From CAZSHG01 sp964606695 [NCBI: uncultured bacterium] (GTDB lineage: Bacteria > UBP14 > UBA6098): a stretch of DNA of 64,000 nucleotides. Below the pieces are notes generated by a model. That model did not search any database, was not told where the DNA came from, and worked only from the letters and a program-made list of their open reading frames with translations. The stretch covers positions 110,084 through 174,083 of the forward strand of contig CAZSHG010000002.1 of the NCBI GenBank assembly GCA_964606695.1. Direction: 5' to 3'. Positions 16,766-25,922 of the stretch are shown piece by piece (position 1 is the first letter of the stretch; every line of letters begins with the position of its first letter). Made by a program: the position numbers and the translations under genes.

Positions 16766-18091
16766 ATGAAAGCAAAAATTTTGTTGATCGACGACGAAGC
16801 TGGCGGCAGAAGATTGCTTTCCGGATTTCTTGAAAAACAGGGATACGAAGTCGAAGCTTTTCCCGACGCCAAATCTGCACTGGAGACGTTTACCCGCCGT
16901 GGCTACGATATTGCGCTTGTCGATGTCAAATTGCCGGGGATGAGCGGTATCGATCTAACAAGAGAGCTACTGAAGATCGATCCAACGTTGCCGGCTGTCC
17001 TTGTTACGGCTTATGGTGGTGTGGATACTGCCGTTTCGGGGATGAAGGCGGGCGCCGCGGATTATCTCACAAAACCCGTTGACCTCGATGAATTGAAGCT
17101 CATCATAGGAAAACAGCTGGACCACAGACGTCTTCAAGATGAAAATAGGCTTCTCCACGAACAACTCGATTCGGCGTTTCCTGAGGATATCGTTGCCGAA
17201 TCCAGACAGATGCAGGAGATACTATCTACCATATCCAGAATCGCCAGCGCCAATACGGCGGTTCTCATCACCGGAGAATCGGGCGTCGGGAAGGAGTTAG
17301 TCGCACGGACAATCCATACTGCCAGCGGACGGAAAGGGAGTTTTGTGCCCATCAACTGCGCCGCGATACCGGAAAACCTCCTGGAAAGCGAGCTTTTCGG
17401 CGCGGAACCGGGGGCATATACCGGAGCCAACAAACGTATGCGTGGAAAAATAGAACTCGCGGATCGCGGCACTCTCTTCCTGGATGAGATCGGCGAATTG
17501 CCGACCGGCTTGCAACCCAAATTACTACGATTCCTACAGGAGGGTAGTTTCTTCCGGCTGGGCGGACACGAGGAAATAAGCCCGGACGTTCGCGTTCTGG
17601 CCGCTACCAATCGCGATATTAAAAAAATCATTGCCAACGGCGATATGCGCGAAGACCTATATTTCCGGCTCGCCGTTATAAATATCGATATTCCGCCGCT
17701 ACGCGAGAGACACAAAGACCTCATCGCGCTTTCGACAAAATTAGTCGAGCATTTCGGCGTTAAACACGGCAAGGAAGATATCGGTTTGTCAAAAGAGGCT
17801 ATGGACAATATCCTGCGTCACTCGTGGCCGGGCAACGTTCGCGAGTTGTCAAACACTCTCGAACGAGCCGTCCTCCTGACTCGAACCGAACGGATTGAGC
17901 CTGAAGATTTGCAGATGTTATCCCCGTCGAACCTGCCAAAATCCGAAAAATTGGAGGACGTAGAACGCACCCATATTCAGAACGTATTGGAAGCAGTCGA
18001 TTGGCAAATGTCCCGCGCGGCGGACAGACTGGGAATCCATCGAAACACGCTGAGAAATAAGATAAAAGACTACGACCTGGAAAAAGACTGA
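16766..18091 (+). CDS. Sigma54-dependent response regulator (NtrC family)
   Basis: The 441-aa regulator has a receiver domain with acidic pair D9-D10 and phospho-acceptor D53 ('LVDVKLPG'), an AAA+ domain with Walker A 'GESGVGKE' (170-177), the sigma54-contact loop GAYTGA (216-221; Phe replaced by Tyr, a tolerated change) and Walker B 'GTLFLDE' (235-241), and a C-terminal Fis-type helix-turn-helix ('AADRLGIHRNTLRNKIKDY'). It activates sigma54 promoters on phosphorylation by the kinase encoded 36 nt upstream. Its targets are not evident in the window. Confidence 0.95.
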   Translation: MKAKILLIDDEAGGRRLLSGFLEKQGYEVEAFPDAKSALETFTRRGYDIALVDVKLPGMSGIDLTRELLKIDPTLPAVLVTAYGGVDTAVSGMKAGAADYLTKPVDLDELKLIIGKQLDHRRLQDENRLLHEQLDSAFPEDIVAESRQMQEILSTISRIASANTAVLITGESGVGKELVARTIHTASGRKGSFVPINCAAIPENLLESELFGAEPGAYTGANKRMRGKIELADRGTLFLDEIGELPTGLQPKLLRFLQEGSFFRLGGHEEISPDVRVLAATNRDIKKIIANGDMREDLYFRLAVINIDIPPLRERHKDLIALSTKLVEHFGVKHGKEDIGLSKEAMDNILRHSWPGNVRELSNTLERAVLLTRTERIEPEDLQMLSPSNLPKSEKLEDVERTHIQNVLEAVDWQMSRAADRLGIHRNTLRNKIKDYDLEKD

Positions 18092-18131
18092 AACCGTAAA
18101 AATCAATAAACCTCTCGCCGCTTATTTTCGT

Positions 18132-18160
18132 TTGACTTAATACGCTCTAATTCTTATTAT
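18132..18160 (+). promoter_or_regulatory. Sigma70-like promoter for the thioredoxin-fold gene
   Basis: TTGACT (18132-18137), 17-nt spacer, TATTAT (18155-18160). The expected start is at about 18167, only ~4 nt before the ATG at 18171, implying a leaderless or nearly leaderless message. Confidence 0.7.
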
Positions 18161-18170
18161 ATGTAGTAAT

Positions 18171-18686
18171 ATGTTTGAAAGAATATCAAAATACTCGATT
18201 TTAGTCTTACTTGCGTTCGCGGTTTTTGCCGAATCGTCCCCGGATTGGGAGTGGCTCGATTTTGGGGAGGCCTACCCCCTGGCAATCGAACAGGACAAAC
18301 ACCTCGTGATCAATTTCTACTCCACGGGTTGTTTCTGGTGTCGAAAAATGGATAAAGATACTTTCGCCGATACCGCGGTCGTTAATCGTCTCGAATCTGG
18401 ATTTGTCGGTGCTAAAGTGAATATCGGTTCGAATCGTAAAGTCGAATGGCAGGGGCAATCGATTACGGAACATAATCTGGCGCGTCAATTCGGCGTTCGC
18501 GGAACGCCTTTCACCGCCTTCGTCGATACGACCGGCAAGATAGTGGGCTCGGTACCGGGACATATTCCGCCCTTGAGCTTTCTGCCTATGCTTAAATACG
18601 TCGAAGGTAGCTGGTATAACGAACTCACTTTCCAGGAGTTTCTCGCCAGCGAAGAAGCGTTGAAAAAACTACAAAGCAACCCTTGA
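18171..18686 (+). CDS. Exported thioredoxin-fold protein
   Basis: A 171-aa thioredoxin-like protein with a signal peptide ('YSILVLLAFAVFAESS'). The redox motif is C54-F-W-C57 ('STGCFWCRKM'), and the cis-proline is in 'VRGTPFTAF'. This resembles the SoxW/DUF255-like 'thioredoxin_2' group that works on periplasmic disulfides. The promoter is close to the start codon, with no Shine-Dalgarno site. Its stop overlaps the TTG alternative start of the next gene, so the two are coupled. Confidence 0.87.
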   Translation: MFERISKYSILVLLAFAVFAESSPDWEWLDFGEAYPLAIEQDKHLVINFYSTGCFWCRKMDKDTFADTAVVNRLESGFVGAKVNIGSNRKVEWQGQSITEHNLARQFGVRGTPFTAFVDTTGKIVGSVPGHIPPLSFLPMLKYVEGSWYNELTFQEFLASEEALKKLQSNP

Positions 18687-18688
18687 AA

Positions 18689-20383
18689 ATGAGAGATTCC
18701 TACTATTCTTTTACCGCCTTGAGGGGCGGTTTTGTGTTTTTATTCTGCACATTTTGTGCGACACTTCCGGGGCAAGTTATCCTGACCGAGATAATGAACA
18801 ATCCCGCGGGTGGGGAGACTTCGATTCCCGGAGGCGATTCGAACGAGTTTATCGAGGTTTATAACGCCGGTTCCGACAGTGTCGATTTGACCGACTGGTC
18901 TTTCAGCGACGGCGACTCGGACGACGACCTCGCCGTTGCGGAAGGTATCCTCTCCCCCCTTCCCGACGATCCTGATGGGATTTATAATTCGTTAATCCTC
19001 CCGCCGGGCGGATTCGCGTTGATACTCGACCCGGAATATACCGACCCGGCCAACGACCAACCTTACAATTGGCCGGAGGGGACTCTTATTCTTACGATAG
19101 CATCTACCAGCGATCTGGGCGGTTCGAGACTTGCTACTACCGATCCTATCACGCTTTTCGATAACAGCGGATCGCCCGTGGATTCATTCCCGGATCCTTT
19201 CGATCCCGGAGACGGTATAAGCGCCGAGAGGACGTCGATCGAAGGATCGGGATGGGAAGACTGCAATTCGCCCTCGGGAAACACCGCCGGGGCGAGGAAT
19301 TCCCATTGGCCTTACAGTAACGATTTATCTCTGGACTCTCTCACCACGCCGGAAAATCCAGCCACCGAAACTCCGGTAACGGTTTACGCCCATATATCGA
19401 ACGCGGGAGAAAACCCGGTATCAGGTGCGGTTATCGAGTTATACGACAGCCCGGATACGATAGTATCTCATCTTCTCGGTTCCGAGGATTTAATTGAAAT
19501 TCCCGTGGGCGAAACCCGCGTTATAGAATTTTCGGTGAACCTGGTTGAAGGATCATACGAGCTTTACGGGAAACTATCTAACGACGATAATATTGCGAAT
19601 AACAGTAATATTCTATCTCTATTCGTCGGGCCTTCCGGTTGGCCGATTTGTATATCGGAAATAATGTTCATGCCTGTTACAGGCGAGCCTGAATGGATCG
19701 AATTGTATAATTGGGGCGAGGAGGATATCGACTTAACCGGCTGGCAATTCGGCGACGAAGTGGGACTATACGACATCCCTCCATGCACCTTAACCGCCGG
19801 CGCTTTTCTGGTCTTAATCGAGGATTCTATCATCTTCGCGGACACGCTTTGCGAGGGATCTATTCTAATCCAACCCGAGGGATGGCCGGCGCTGAACAAT
19901 AGCGGCGACGTCGTGAGATTATACGATGACGCCGGTTTGCCACGCCATTCCATTTTATATACCGACGATCAATTCGGAACCTGCATGGACAACGGAATTT
20001 CCGCCGAAGCAATCGAGGAGGGTAGCTCACAGCTTGCCTGCAGTCCTGGCGGAAGAACGCCGGGATGCGAGAACGCAGTTTGGTTTATAACCCCCGGAAC
20101 TGCCAGTATCTATGCCGAACCGAACCCTTTCGACCCGACTATCGAGCGGACCACGGTCTATTTCGAGCTTCCCTCCGGTGGGATCGAGGTTTACGTTTAC
20201 GACCGTATGGGGCGGCGAATAGCTTCGCTGGCCGATCCAGAACATCCGGTGGGATTGGAACTTCCCTGGGATGGTTGTAATGACGACGGCGAAATATTGC
20301 CGTCAGGTATGTATATCCTGTTCGCTAAAGACGCCGAGGGACATAGCGCAAAATCGGTCGTCGCGCTGGAGGGCGGCAGATGA
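18689..20383 (+). CDS. Secreted lamin-tail-domain protein with C-terminal FlgD/sorting-like domain
   Basis: The ~564-aa protein has a signal sequence ('GGFVFLFCTFCATLPGQ') and two lamin-tail (LTD) domains: 'ILTEIMNNPAGGE' through 'LTDWSFSD', and 'CISEIMFMPVTGEPEWIELY' through 'LTGWQFGD'. A CARDB/Ig-like region lies between (about 220-310). The C-terminus is a FlgD-Ig-like sorting domain ('AEPNPFDP', 'VYVYDRMGRRIASL', 'LPSGMYILFA'). LTD modules in bacteria are surface or secreted adhesive domains (family knowledge). ATG 18689 was preferred; a TTG at 18683 overlaps the preceding stop. The 3' end overlaps the next gene in an ATGA pair. Confidence 0.85.
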   Translation: MRDSYYSFTALRGGFVFLFCTFCATLPGQVILTEIMNNPAGGETSIPGGDSNEFIEVYNAGSDSVDLTDWSFSDGDSDDDLAVAEGILSPLPDDPDGIYNSLILPPGGFALILDPEYTDPANDQPYNWPEGTLILTIASTSDLGGSRLATTDPITLFDNSGSPVDSFPDPFDPGDGISAERTSIEGSGWEDCNSPSGNTAGARNSHWPYSNDLSLDSLTTPENPATETPVTVYAHISNAGENPVSGAVIELYDSPDTIVSHLLGSEDLIEIPVGETRVIEFSVNLVEGSYELYGKLSNDDNIANNSNILSLFVGPSGWPICISEIMFMPVTGEPEWIELYNWGEEDIDLTGWQFGDEVGLYDIPPCTLTAGAFLVLIEDSIIFADTLCEGSILIQPEGWPALNNSGDVVRLYDDAGLPRHSILYTDDQFGTCMDNGISAEAIEEGSSQLACSPGGRTPGCENAVWFITPGTASIYAEPNPFDPTIERTTVYFELPSGGIEVYVYDRMGRRIASLADPEHPVGLELPWDGCNDDGEILPSGMYILFAKDAEGHSAKSVVALEGGR

Positions 20384-21627
20384 TCTGGAAGTTACCGGAC
20401 GATCGCGAATCCGCCGAGCAGGTTCGCATTGCAATGGAGATTGCGAACACGCTTCTATCTAAAGGTTTCCCAACCTATATCGTCGGCGGGGCTGTTCGAG
20501 ATTCTCTGCTCGGTATTCCCAATTATGACGTGGATATCTGCACCGCGGCGGACGCTGATTCAATATTCAGTTTACTTCCCGACGCCCGCCCGCACGGCCT
20601 GGAACGATATTGCGCTTTCAGGCTCTCTAACAAAGCCGGCGAATTTGAAATCGCGCATTTCCGGTCGGAAAGCGAATGCGACGGACGCCATTGCAAGGTC
20701 GAATTAGTTGATAACCTCGACGAGGATTTGAGCAGACGGGATTTCACGATTAACGCTCTTGCCGTTGCGCCGAATAACCGCGAGATAATCGATAAATTCG
20801 GTGGTCTTGCCGACCTATCCGCAAGGAAAATCAGGGCTATTGGAGATCCTATGCGCAGGTTTACCGAGGACCATTTGAGAATATTACGTGCAATTCGTTT
20901 CGCCGCAAAGCTCGATTTTGAAATAGAAAAGGAAACGCAACTTGCGATTCAACATGAAGCAAGTAACGTTAAGCTATTATCAAAAGATAGGTTACGTTCG
21001 GAATTGGCTTCGATGCTTACCCATAGGAACCCCGGAAAAGCGATTACCCTTCTGGACGAATTAGGAATCTGGCGTCACGTCTTCCCGAAGTTGGCCGAAT
21101 ACCCGGAATCGGAATCATGGCGTGGTAAAATGGCGATGCTATATAAAATGCAACGCAATGGCCTCCCGATTAATATGCTCTGGACGGTTTTGTTCCTTCC
21201 CGAACTACCGGCTTATAGGGCCGATATCCGCAAGATAACCGATATAATCAAACGTCTCGGTTTCGCTTCACCGGACATGAAGGAAATTATAAGCCTTTGC
21301 ACTTTAACGAATTACGCCTATCGCTTTTCCGATTTGAATATCGGTGAAAAAGTAGAGTTAGCGGATTCCGAACATCTACAAAACGTGCGGTTTATCTTCA
21401 CAAATATCGATCCCTCAAACGACTTCGAGACTTTCTTCCACAGGGAATTTCCCAAACTCGGAAACGACCGTTATCTAAAGGGCGATGCTCTGAAAAGGAT
21501 ACTGGAAAACTCTCCCGGCGATTCAATCAACCCGGCGCTAATGAGGTTGAGATACGCCGAGCTCGCTGGCGAAGTTAATTCCGCCTCCGAAGCGGAAAAT
21601 TTTCTGGAAAAGCAACTTACCGCGTAA
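20380..21627 (+). CDS. cca: CCA tRNA nucleotidyltransferase / poly(A) polymerase family
   Basis: The 415-aa protein adds CCA to tRNA 3' ends or is a closely related poly(A) polymerase. Motifs are 'VGGAVRDSLLG' with 'DVDICT' (catalytic aspartates), 'RRDFTINALAV', 'RRFTEDHLRILRAIRFAAKL' and 'LLSKDRLRSEL'. There is no HD domain, consistent with the shorter class II form. Start ATG overlaps the stop of the LTD gene by 4 nt. It lies just upstream of the dcw cluster, separated by an A+T-rich promoter region. Confidence 0.9.
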   Translation: MIWKLPDDRESAEQVRIAMEIANTLLSKGFPTYIVGGAVRDSLLGIPNYDVDICTAADADSIFSLLPDARPHGLERYCAFRLSNKAGEFEIAHFRSESECDGRHCKVELVDNLDEDLSRRDFTINALAVAPNNREIIDKFGGLADLSARKIRAIGDPMRRFTEDHLRILRAIRFAAKLDFEIEKETQLAIQHEASNVKLLSKDRLRSELASMLTHRNPGKAITLLDELGIWRHVFPKLAEYPESESWRGKMAMLYKMQRNGLPINMLWTVLFLPELPAYRADIRKITDIIKRLGFASPDMKEIISLCTLTNYAYRFSDLNIGEKVELADSEHLQNVRFIFTNIDPSNDFETFFHREFPKLGNDRYLKGDALKRILENSPGDSINPALMRLRYAELAGEVNSASEAENFLEKQLTA

Positions 21628-21864
21628 AAATCCGTCGATTAAACTTAAGTCAAATCAACGAATTACGGTCATTATTTAAAAAATCACTGTAGGAAACCCG
21701 CGCCAGCAAAATAATCAAGATTTGGTTAATTTTCATATTCCTGACTTTTTAAAAAATCCTAACACACTGAAATTCAATTAGTTAGACTTTTTTTTACCAT
21801 CCCGAAAGCGAACATTTGTTCGTAATCCATTGATATATAAAGAGATATTTTTTTTATTTAAGCC

Positions 21865-21893
21865 TTGACATTAAGTAAAACCTTTTTTATTGT
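21865..21893 (+). promoter_or_regulatory. Promoter of the dcw cluster
   Basis: TTGACA (21865-21870), 17-nt spacer, TATTGT (21888-21893). It sits in a 322-bp A+T-rich stretch (21628-21949) with no gene. The expected start is near 21900, inside the MraZ box region. Upstream, 21640-21860 has A/T tracts but no other signal I can support. Confidence 0.65.
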
Positions 21894-21895
21894 AG

Positions 21896-21940
21896 GTGGT
21901 AGAAAGTGGCGAAAATGGGCTTTTTTTAGAAAAAAGTGGA
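21896..21940 (+). promoter_or_regulatory. Phased MraZ-box operator
   Basis: Pentamers GTGGT (21896), GTGGC (21906), TGGGC (21916), a degenerate TTAGA (21926) and GTGGA (21936) are spaced exactly 10 bp apart. Direct TGGGN/GTGGN repeats on one helical face are the known binding site of MraZ, and AAAGTGG at 21903 and 21933 also resembles the Mollicutes form. The last repeat overlaps the mraZ ribosome-binding site, so MraZ probably represses its own operon here. Confidence 0.75.
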
Positions 21941-21949
21941 GAATTAATA

Positions 21950-22432
21950 ATGTTTTTTGGACGTTATGAACATAAAGTGGATACAAAGGGGCGCGTTCAG
22001 ATACCTATAGCTTTGCGTCGCGCGGACGAGGACAAGATATACAGCAAATTTACGCTTGTCCGCGGTATCGACGGTTGCCTCGCGTTATTTACCAAAGAAG
22101 GTTTTGATAGATTTAGGGACGCCTATATGTCCGGTAATCCCGGAAGGGAAGCGATTGTTAATTTTCAGAGGGATTTCTATTCTCGCATGGTCGAGATCGA
22201 ACTGGACAGCCAGGGAAGATTGCTTCTGCCGAGGCTTCAGCGAGAGGAAGTCGGTATAGACGGCAAAGTTTTGTTTTTAGGAGCGGGAGAGTGGATAGAA
22301 ATCTGGGATACGGATCGTTACGAGGAATACTCCAGACGTAGCGAGACTTCCTATGATGAAATCGCAAGACATTTCTTCGCGACGCTGGGCAGGAAACAAC
22401 CAGACCAGAGCGAGAATGTCGGCGACAGGTAA
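21950..22432 (+). CDS. mraZ: Transcriptional regulator MraZ
   Basis: The 160-aa DNA-binding protein carries two SpoVT/AbrB-like MraZ domains; visible motifs are 'FGRYEHKVDTKGRVQIP' in the first and 'VEIELDSQGRLLLPRL' in the second. It is the first gene of the dcw cluster and by homology binds the repeats just upstream. The ATG at 21950 follows GTGGAG; longer in-frame starts would run into the operator. It overlaps rsmH by 17 nt. The C-terminal tail ('ATLGRKQPDQSENVGDR') is a little longer than typical. Confidence 0.95.
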   Translation: MFFGRYEHKVDTKGRVQIPIALRRADEDKIYSKFTLVRGIDGCLALFTKEGFDRFRDAYMSGNPGREAIVNFQRDFYSRMVEIELDSQGRLLLPRLQREEVGIDGKVLFLGAGEWIEIWDTDRYEEYSRRSETSYDEIARHFFATLGRKQPDQSENVGDR

Positions 22433-23345
22433 TTACCATAAACCCGTCCTATGCGACGAAGTCATCGACTTTTTTCTCGACGCGCCCAATGCGGTATTCA
22501 TCGATGCTACCTTAGGGGACGGCGGCCACACAGAACAGATATTGAAAAGGATTTCCGATTCCGAAGTTATAGGGATCGATCGAGACAGGGAAGCAATAAA
22601 ATCGGCGTCCAGAAGGCTCATTGATTTTGATAATAGAACCACTTTTTTCCGCGGACGATTCGGGAATATCGAAGAAATCGTAGATAATCACGGCAATCCG
22701 GTCGTCGGCGGAGTGCTCTTTGATTTAGGTTTAAGAACCGGACAGATCGATGATCCCAAACGGGGATTCAGTTACATCAAAGAAGGTCCTCTCGATATGC
22801 GTATGGATCCGGATATCGAGATTTCCGCTTATGACCTTGTGAATGGACTTCCCCGGGGGGAACTGACGCGCACAATAGCGACTTACGGCGAACAACCCGC
22901 CGCTGGACGTATAGCGCGATCGATCGATATCGCGAGGCGGAAGAAGCCTATCGAAACGACGCTGGAACTCGCCGAGATAGTCAGGAAATCGCTTTATGGA
23001 GCTACAGCGGCGGATTTATCGAGGGTTTTTCAGGCTTTTCGAATAGTGGTAAACGACGAACTCGAAGAATTGTCCAGCGGATTGGAAGAGGCTTTGAAAG
23101 TCCTGATTCGTGGCGGAATCCTTATTGCAATAAGTTACCATTCGCTCGAAGACCGTATTGTGAAGAAGTTTATCGCCAACGAGGAAAAAGGCTGTATCTG
23201 TCCGCCGGATTTGCCGGTTTGTCGATGTGGCCACAAACCGAATTTGAAAAGGATTAATAAAAAACCGATTCGGCCATCCGAGGGCGAAACGGTAGATAAT
23301 CCAAAAGCTCGTTCGGCCAAACTCAGGGCCGCGAGAAAAATATGA
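22416..23345 (+). CDS. rsmH: 16S rRNA (cytosine1402-N4)-methyltransferase
   Basis: RsmH (MraW) methylates N4 of C1402 in 16S rRNA. At 309 aa it is of usual length. Diagnostic segments are N-terminal 'HKPVLCDEVIDFF', the SAM-binding 'DATLGDGGHTEQIL', 'VLFDLGLRTGQIDDPKRGFS', 'ISYHSLEDRIVKKF' and C-terminal 'NPKARSAKLRAARK'. ATG 22416 lies inside the end of mraZ and is the family start. The stop overlaps an ATG in frame with ftsL, although ftsL more likely starts later. Confidence 0.96.
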   Translation: MSATGNYHKPVLCDEVIDFFLDAPNAVFIDATLGDGGHTEQILKRISDSEVIGIDRDREAIKSASRRLIDFDNRTTFFRGRFGNIEEIVDNHGNPVVGGVLFDLGLRTGQIDDPKRGFSYIKEGPLDMRMDPDIEISAYDLVNGLPRGELTRTIATYGEQPAAGRIARSIDIARRKKPIETTLELAEIVRKSLYGATAADLSRVFQAFRIVVNDELEELSSGLEEALKVLIRGGILIAISYHSLEDRIVKKFIANEEKGCICPPDLPVCRCGHKPNLKRINKKPIRPSEGETVDNPKARSAKLRAARKI

Positions 23346-23365
23346 TATATATTAAGGAGGAGAGA

Positions 23366-23782
23366 ATGAAAGTCAATGTAAGAAGCTTCTTTGCCAGGAT
23401 CCGTGTCCCGGTTATTCTCGCGGTGCTTTTTGTTCTCTCCATTATGTTAATCGCCCAGAGGGTCTATATGATAAAGGTTGGCGATAGGATAACTTACCTT
23501 CAGAACGAAATCCGATCTTCCGAAAGCCGTAACGACGAGCTTCAATATGAAATCGGCAGGCTATTGGATACAGAAGAGCTTGCCCAGAAGGCCTGCGACG
23601 AGTTCGGACTTCGTTCGGCGAATTTTGACGAGATTGTAATCCTAGATGAACCGGTCTCGGAGGTGGTAGCGCCTGGAGCTGGGCCCTGGCAAAAAGTCCG
23701 AGTGGCGTTGTCAAACAGTTGGGAGACAATCATCGCAGGATTACCCGGGGAAGAAAACATTGAAATTAGCGGCTCGATATAG
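23366..23782 (+). CDS. ftsL: Cell division protein FtsL-like
   Basis: The 138-aa protein has a short cytoplasmic N-terminus, one membrane segment ('VPVILAVLFVLSIMLIAQ') and a following coiled-coil with leucine-zipper spacing ('ITYLQNEIRSSESRNDELQY'), the layout of FtsL/DivIC. Sequence conservation is low, and position between rsmH and ftsI is the best evidence. ATG 23366 was chosen because of the strong AAGGAGGAGAG site; an ATG at 23342 overlaps the rsmH stop. Confidence 0.85.
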   Translation: MKVNVRSFFARIRVPVILAVLFVLSIMLIAQRVYMIKVGDRITYLQNEIRSSESRNDELQYEIGRLLDTEELAQKACDEFGLRSANFDEIVILDEPVSEVVAPGAGPWQKVRVALSNSWETIIAGLPGEENIEISGSI

Positions 23783-23810
23783 TGGCCGCTTTCTTTATGG
23801 TGTGATTTAA

Positions 23811-25922
23811 TTGCTCGCTCGAAAGAACATAGACAGAATTATTATAGTTGGCTTGTTGGGAGCCGCCGTCTGGCTGATACTATTCGGTCGGCTCTTTATG
23901 GTTCAGGTATTGTATGCCGACGATTATCGCACTCAAGCCGATTATCAACATCAGAAAAAGCACATCATACCGGCAATTCGGGGCGAGATATTCGATAGAA
24001 ACGGCGTGGCATTGGCCAGAAACACTGTAGCTTATGATATCTGGACTCGTCCCGAAAAAATCGTGGACGTCGAAAAAGTAGATTCGGCGTTTTCGGCGGT
24101 ATTGGGTTTCCCGGAAGATTCTATCGAGAACCTGCTCGAAGGCAAAACGCCGCACAAATTCGTCTTCCTCGCAAGGGACGTAGAATTATCGAGAGCCGAG
24201 CAACTCTTACCACTGGAAAAAGACAGCGTTATATTCGACGAAGTCCGCGACCGGGTTTATCCACTTGGGAGGACGGCGTCTCAGGTAATCGGTTTCGTCG
24301 ATCCTGACGGCAGGGGATTGGAAGGGACGGAATTCAGTTTCGACAGAGAACTTGCCGGAACGAAGGGGGAAGTAATCGTCCTGTCAGACGCTATGGGTAG
24401 GGATTACAAAATATTCCAGTATGGCTGTAATCCGGCTATACCTGGAAAAGACATTTATCTCACAATCGATTCGCGTTTTCAGGAACTTGTGGAATCGGAA
24501 TTGACGAAAGGCGTAACGGACTTGTGCGAAGCCGCCGGCGGAATGGCGGTATTCATGAGGCCGTCAACCGGCGAGATACTCGCTATGGCATCATATCCTG
24601 GTTTTGACCCTACCGATTATTCCCAATCTAACCAGAGTCAGCGGAAATTAAAACCCATAACGGACATTTATGAACCGGGAAGCACATTTAAGATCGTCCC
24701 GTTTGCGGCTCTGTTAGAGAATAATAAAATCGCGCTAAGCGAGACCGTCGATTGCGAGAACGGGAATTGGTATTTTTGCGGCGATACAATCCACGATGCG
24801 GAACCGCACGGCGACCTGATGGCACGAAGTGTTTTGATCCACAGTTCAAACATAGGAACTATAAAATTATCTCATCGCATCGAGAGAGATTCGCTATACG
24901 CCTACGCGAGGTCATTCGGTTTTGGTAATCCTACGGGAATAGAGATCAAGGGCGAAGTCGGCGGAATCTTGCATAAAACGCACAACTGGACGCCACGCAC
25001 TCTGGGCTCATTCCCCATCGGCCATGAGGTGGCCGTTACCTCGATGCAGATTGCGTCGGCCTATTCGGCAATTGCGAATCGCGGCGTTCTCGTCCAGCCC
25101 CGTCTCGTCTCCCGTATCAGGGATTCCGAAGGCAGGATCGAGGATCAAAGCGGAACGGTGGTTATTCGGCGCGTCGTTAGTGAAGCGACGGCCGATAGCC
25201 TGATAATGCTCCTCGAAGCGGTAGTGGATTCCGGCACTGCCACCAAAGCCGCTATCGAAGGTATTCGTGTGGCGGGTAAAACCGGCACCGCCCAAAAAGT
25301 AAAAGACGAAGGGCGCGGGTATTACCAGAAGCGTTTCGTCAGCTCTTTTGTCGGGTTTGCTCCAGTGGATAATCCTCAGATTGTCGGGGTCGTTATAATC
25401 GACGATCCCGGCAAATTCCCCCATTGGGGAGGCTGGACTGCCGCGCCAATCTGGAAAAATATTGTCAGCAAAGCTTTCTCAAGCGGAATAATAAACGGTG
25501 GCCCGAGAGCGCGCGACACTCTTGTCGAAAACGGCTTCGACAACGACCGCGTGGTGGTGCCCGATCTCAGACGCATGAGAACGAGCCAGGCTTCGGAGGT
25601 CCTTCATTACAGGGATTTGATCGCGGACACAATCGGCAACGGATACGTTTTGACCCAATCGCCTCAACCGGGAGTCCTTGTTCCAAGACATTCGAAAGTA
25701 ACTATAGCTTCAAAGCCCGCACTACCAGTGGAAAGAGGTAGAATCGAAATACCCGAAGTAAGCGGGTTGCCTTTACGAGATGCCGCAATGAAATTAGCGG
25801 AATCAAATATAGAATTCGTAGTTATCGGCAACGGTGTTGTGAAATCTCAAAGCCCGCCCGCCGGTGAAATGTTAGATAGAGAGGGCGTATGTCTTCTGAC
25901 ATGCGAAATGGATATCCATTGA
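23811..25922 (+). CDS. ftsI: Penicillin-binding protein 3-type transpeptidase with PASTA domains
   Basis: The 703-aa division-specific class B PBP cross-links septal peptidoglycan. There is one N-terminal membrane segment (about 10-32), a dimerisation domain, and the transpeptidase with S291-T-F-K294 (SxxK), S345-S346-N347 (SxN) and K490-T491-G492 (KTG). Two C-terminal PASTA domains (about 575-625 and 642-695) are present, a feature more typical of Gram-positive FtsI/Spo-type enzymes and some FCB relatives. Start is TTG 23811. The last 34 nt overlap murE. Confidence 0.94.
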   Translation: MLARKNIDRIIIVGLLGAAVWLILFGRLFMVQVLYADDYRTQADYQHQKKHIIPAIRGEIFDRNGVALARNTVAYDIWTRPEKIVDVEKVDSAFSAVLGFPEDSIENLLEGKTPHKFVFLARDVELSRAEQLLPLEKDSVIFDEVRDRVYPLGRTASQVIGFVDPDGRGLEGTEFSFDRELAGTKGEVIVLSDAMGRDYKIFQYGCNPAIPGKDIYLTIDSRFQELVESELTKGVTDLCEAAGGMAVFMRPSTGEILAMASYPGFDPTDYSQSNQSQRKLKPITDIYEPGSTFKIVPFAALLENNKIALSETVDCENGNWYFCGDTIHDAEPHGDLMARSVLIHSSNIGTIKLSHRIERDSLYAYARSFGFGNPTGIEIKGEVGGILHKTHNWTPRTLGSFPIGHEVAVTSMQIASAYSAIANRGVLVQPRLVSRIRDSEGRIEDQSGTVVIRRVVSEATADSLIMLLEAVVDSGTATKAAIEGIRVAGKTGTAQKVKDEGRGYYQKRFVSSFVGFAPVDNPQIVGVVIIDDPGKFPHWGGWTAAPIWKNIVSKAFSSGIINGGPRARDTLVENGFDNDRVVVPDLRRMRTSQASEVLHYRDLIADTIGNGYVLTQSPQPGVLVPRHSKVTIASKPALPVERGRIEIPEVSGLPLRDAAMKLAESNIEFVVIGNGVVKSQSPPAGEMLDREGVCLLTCEMDIH

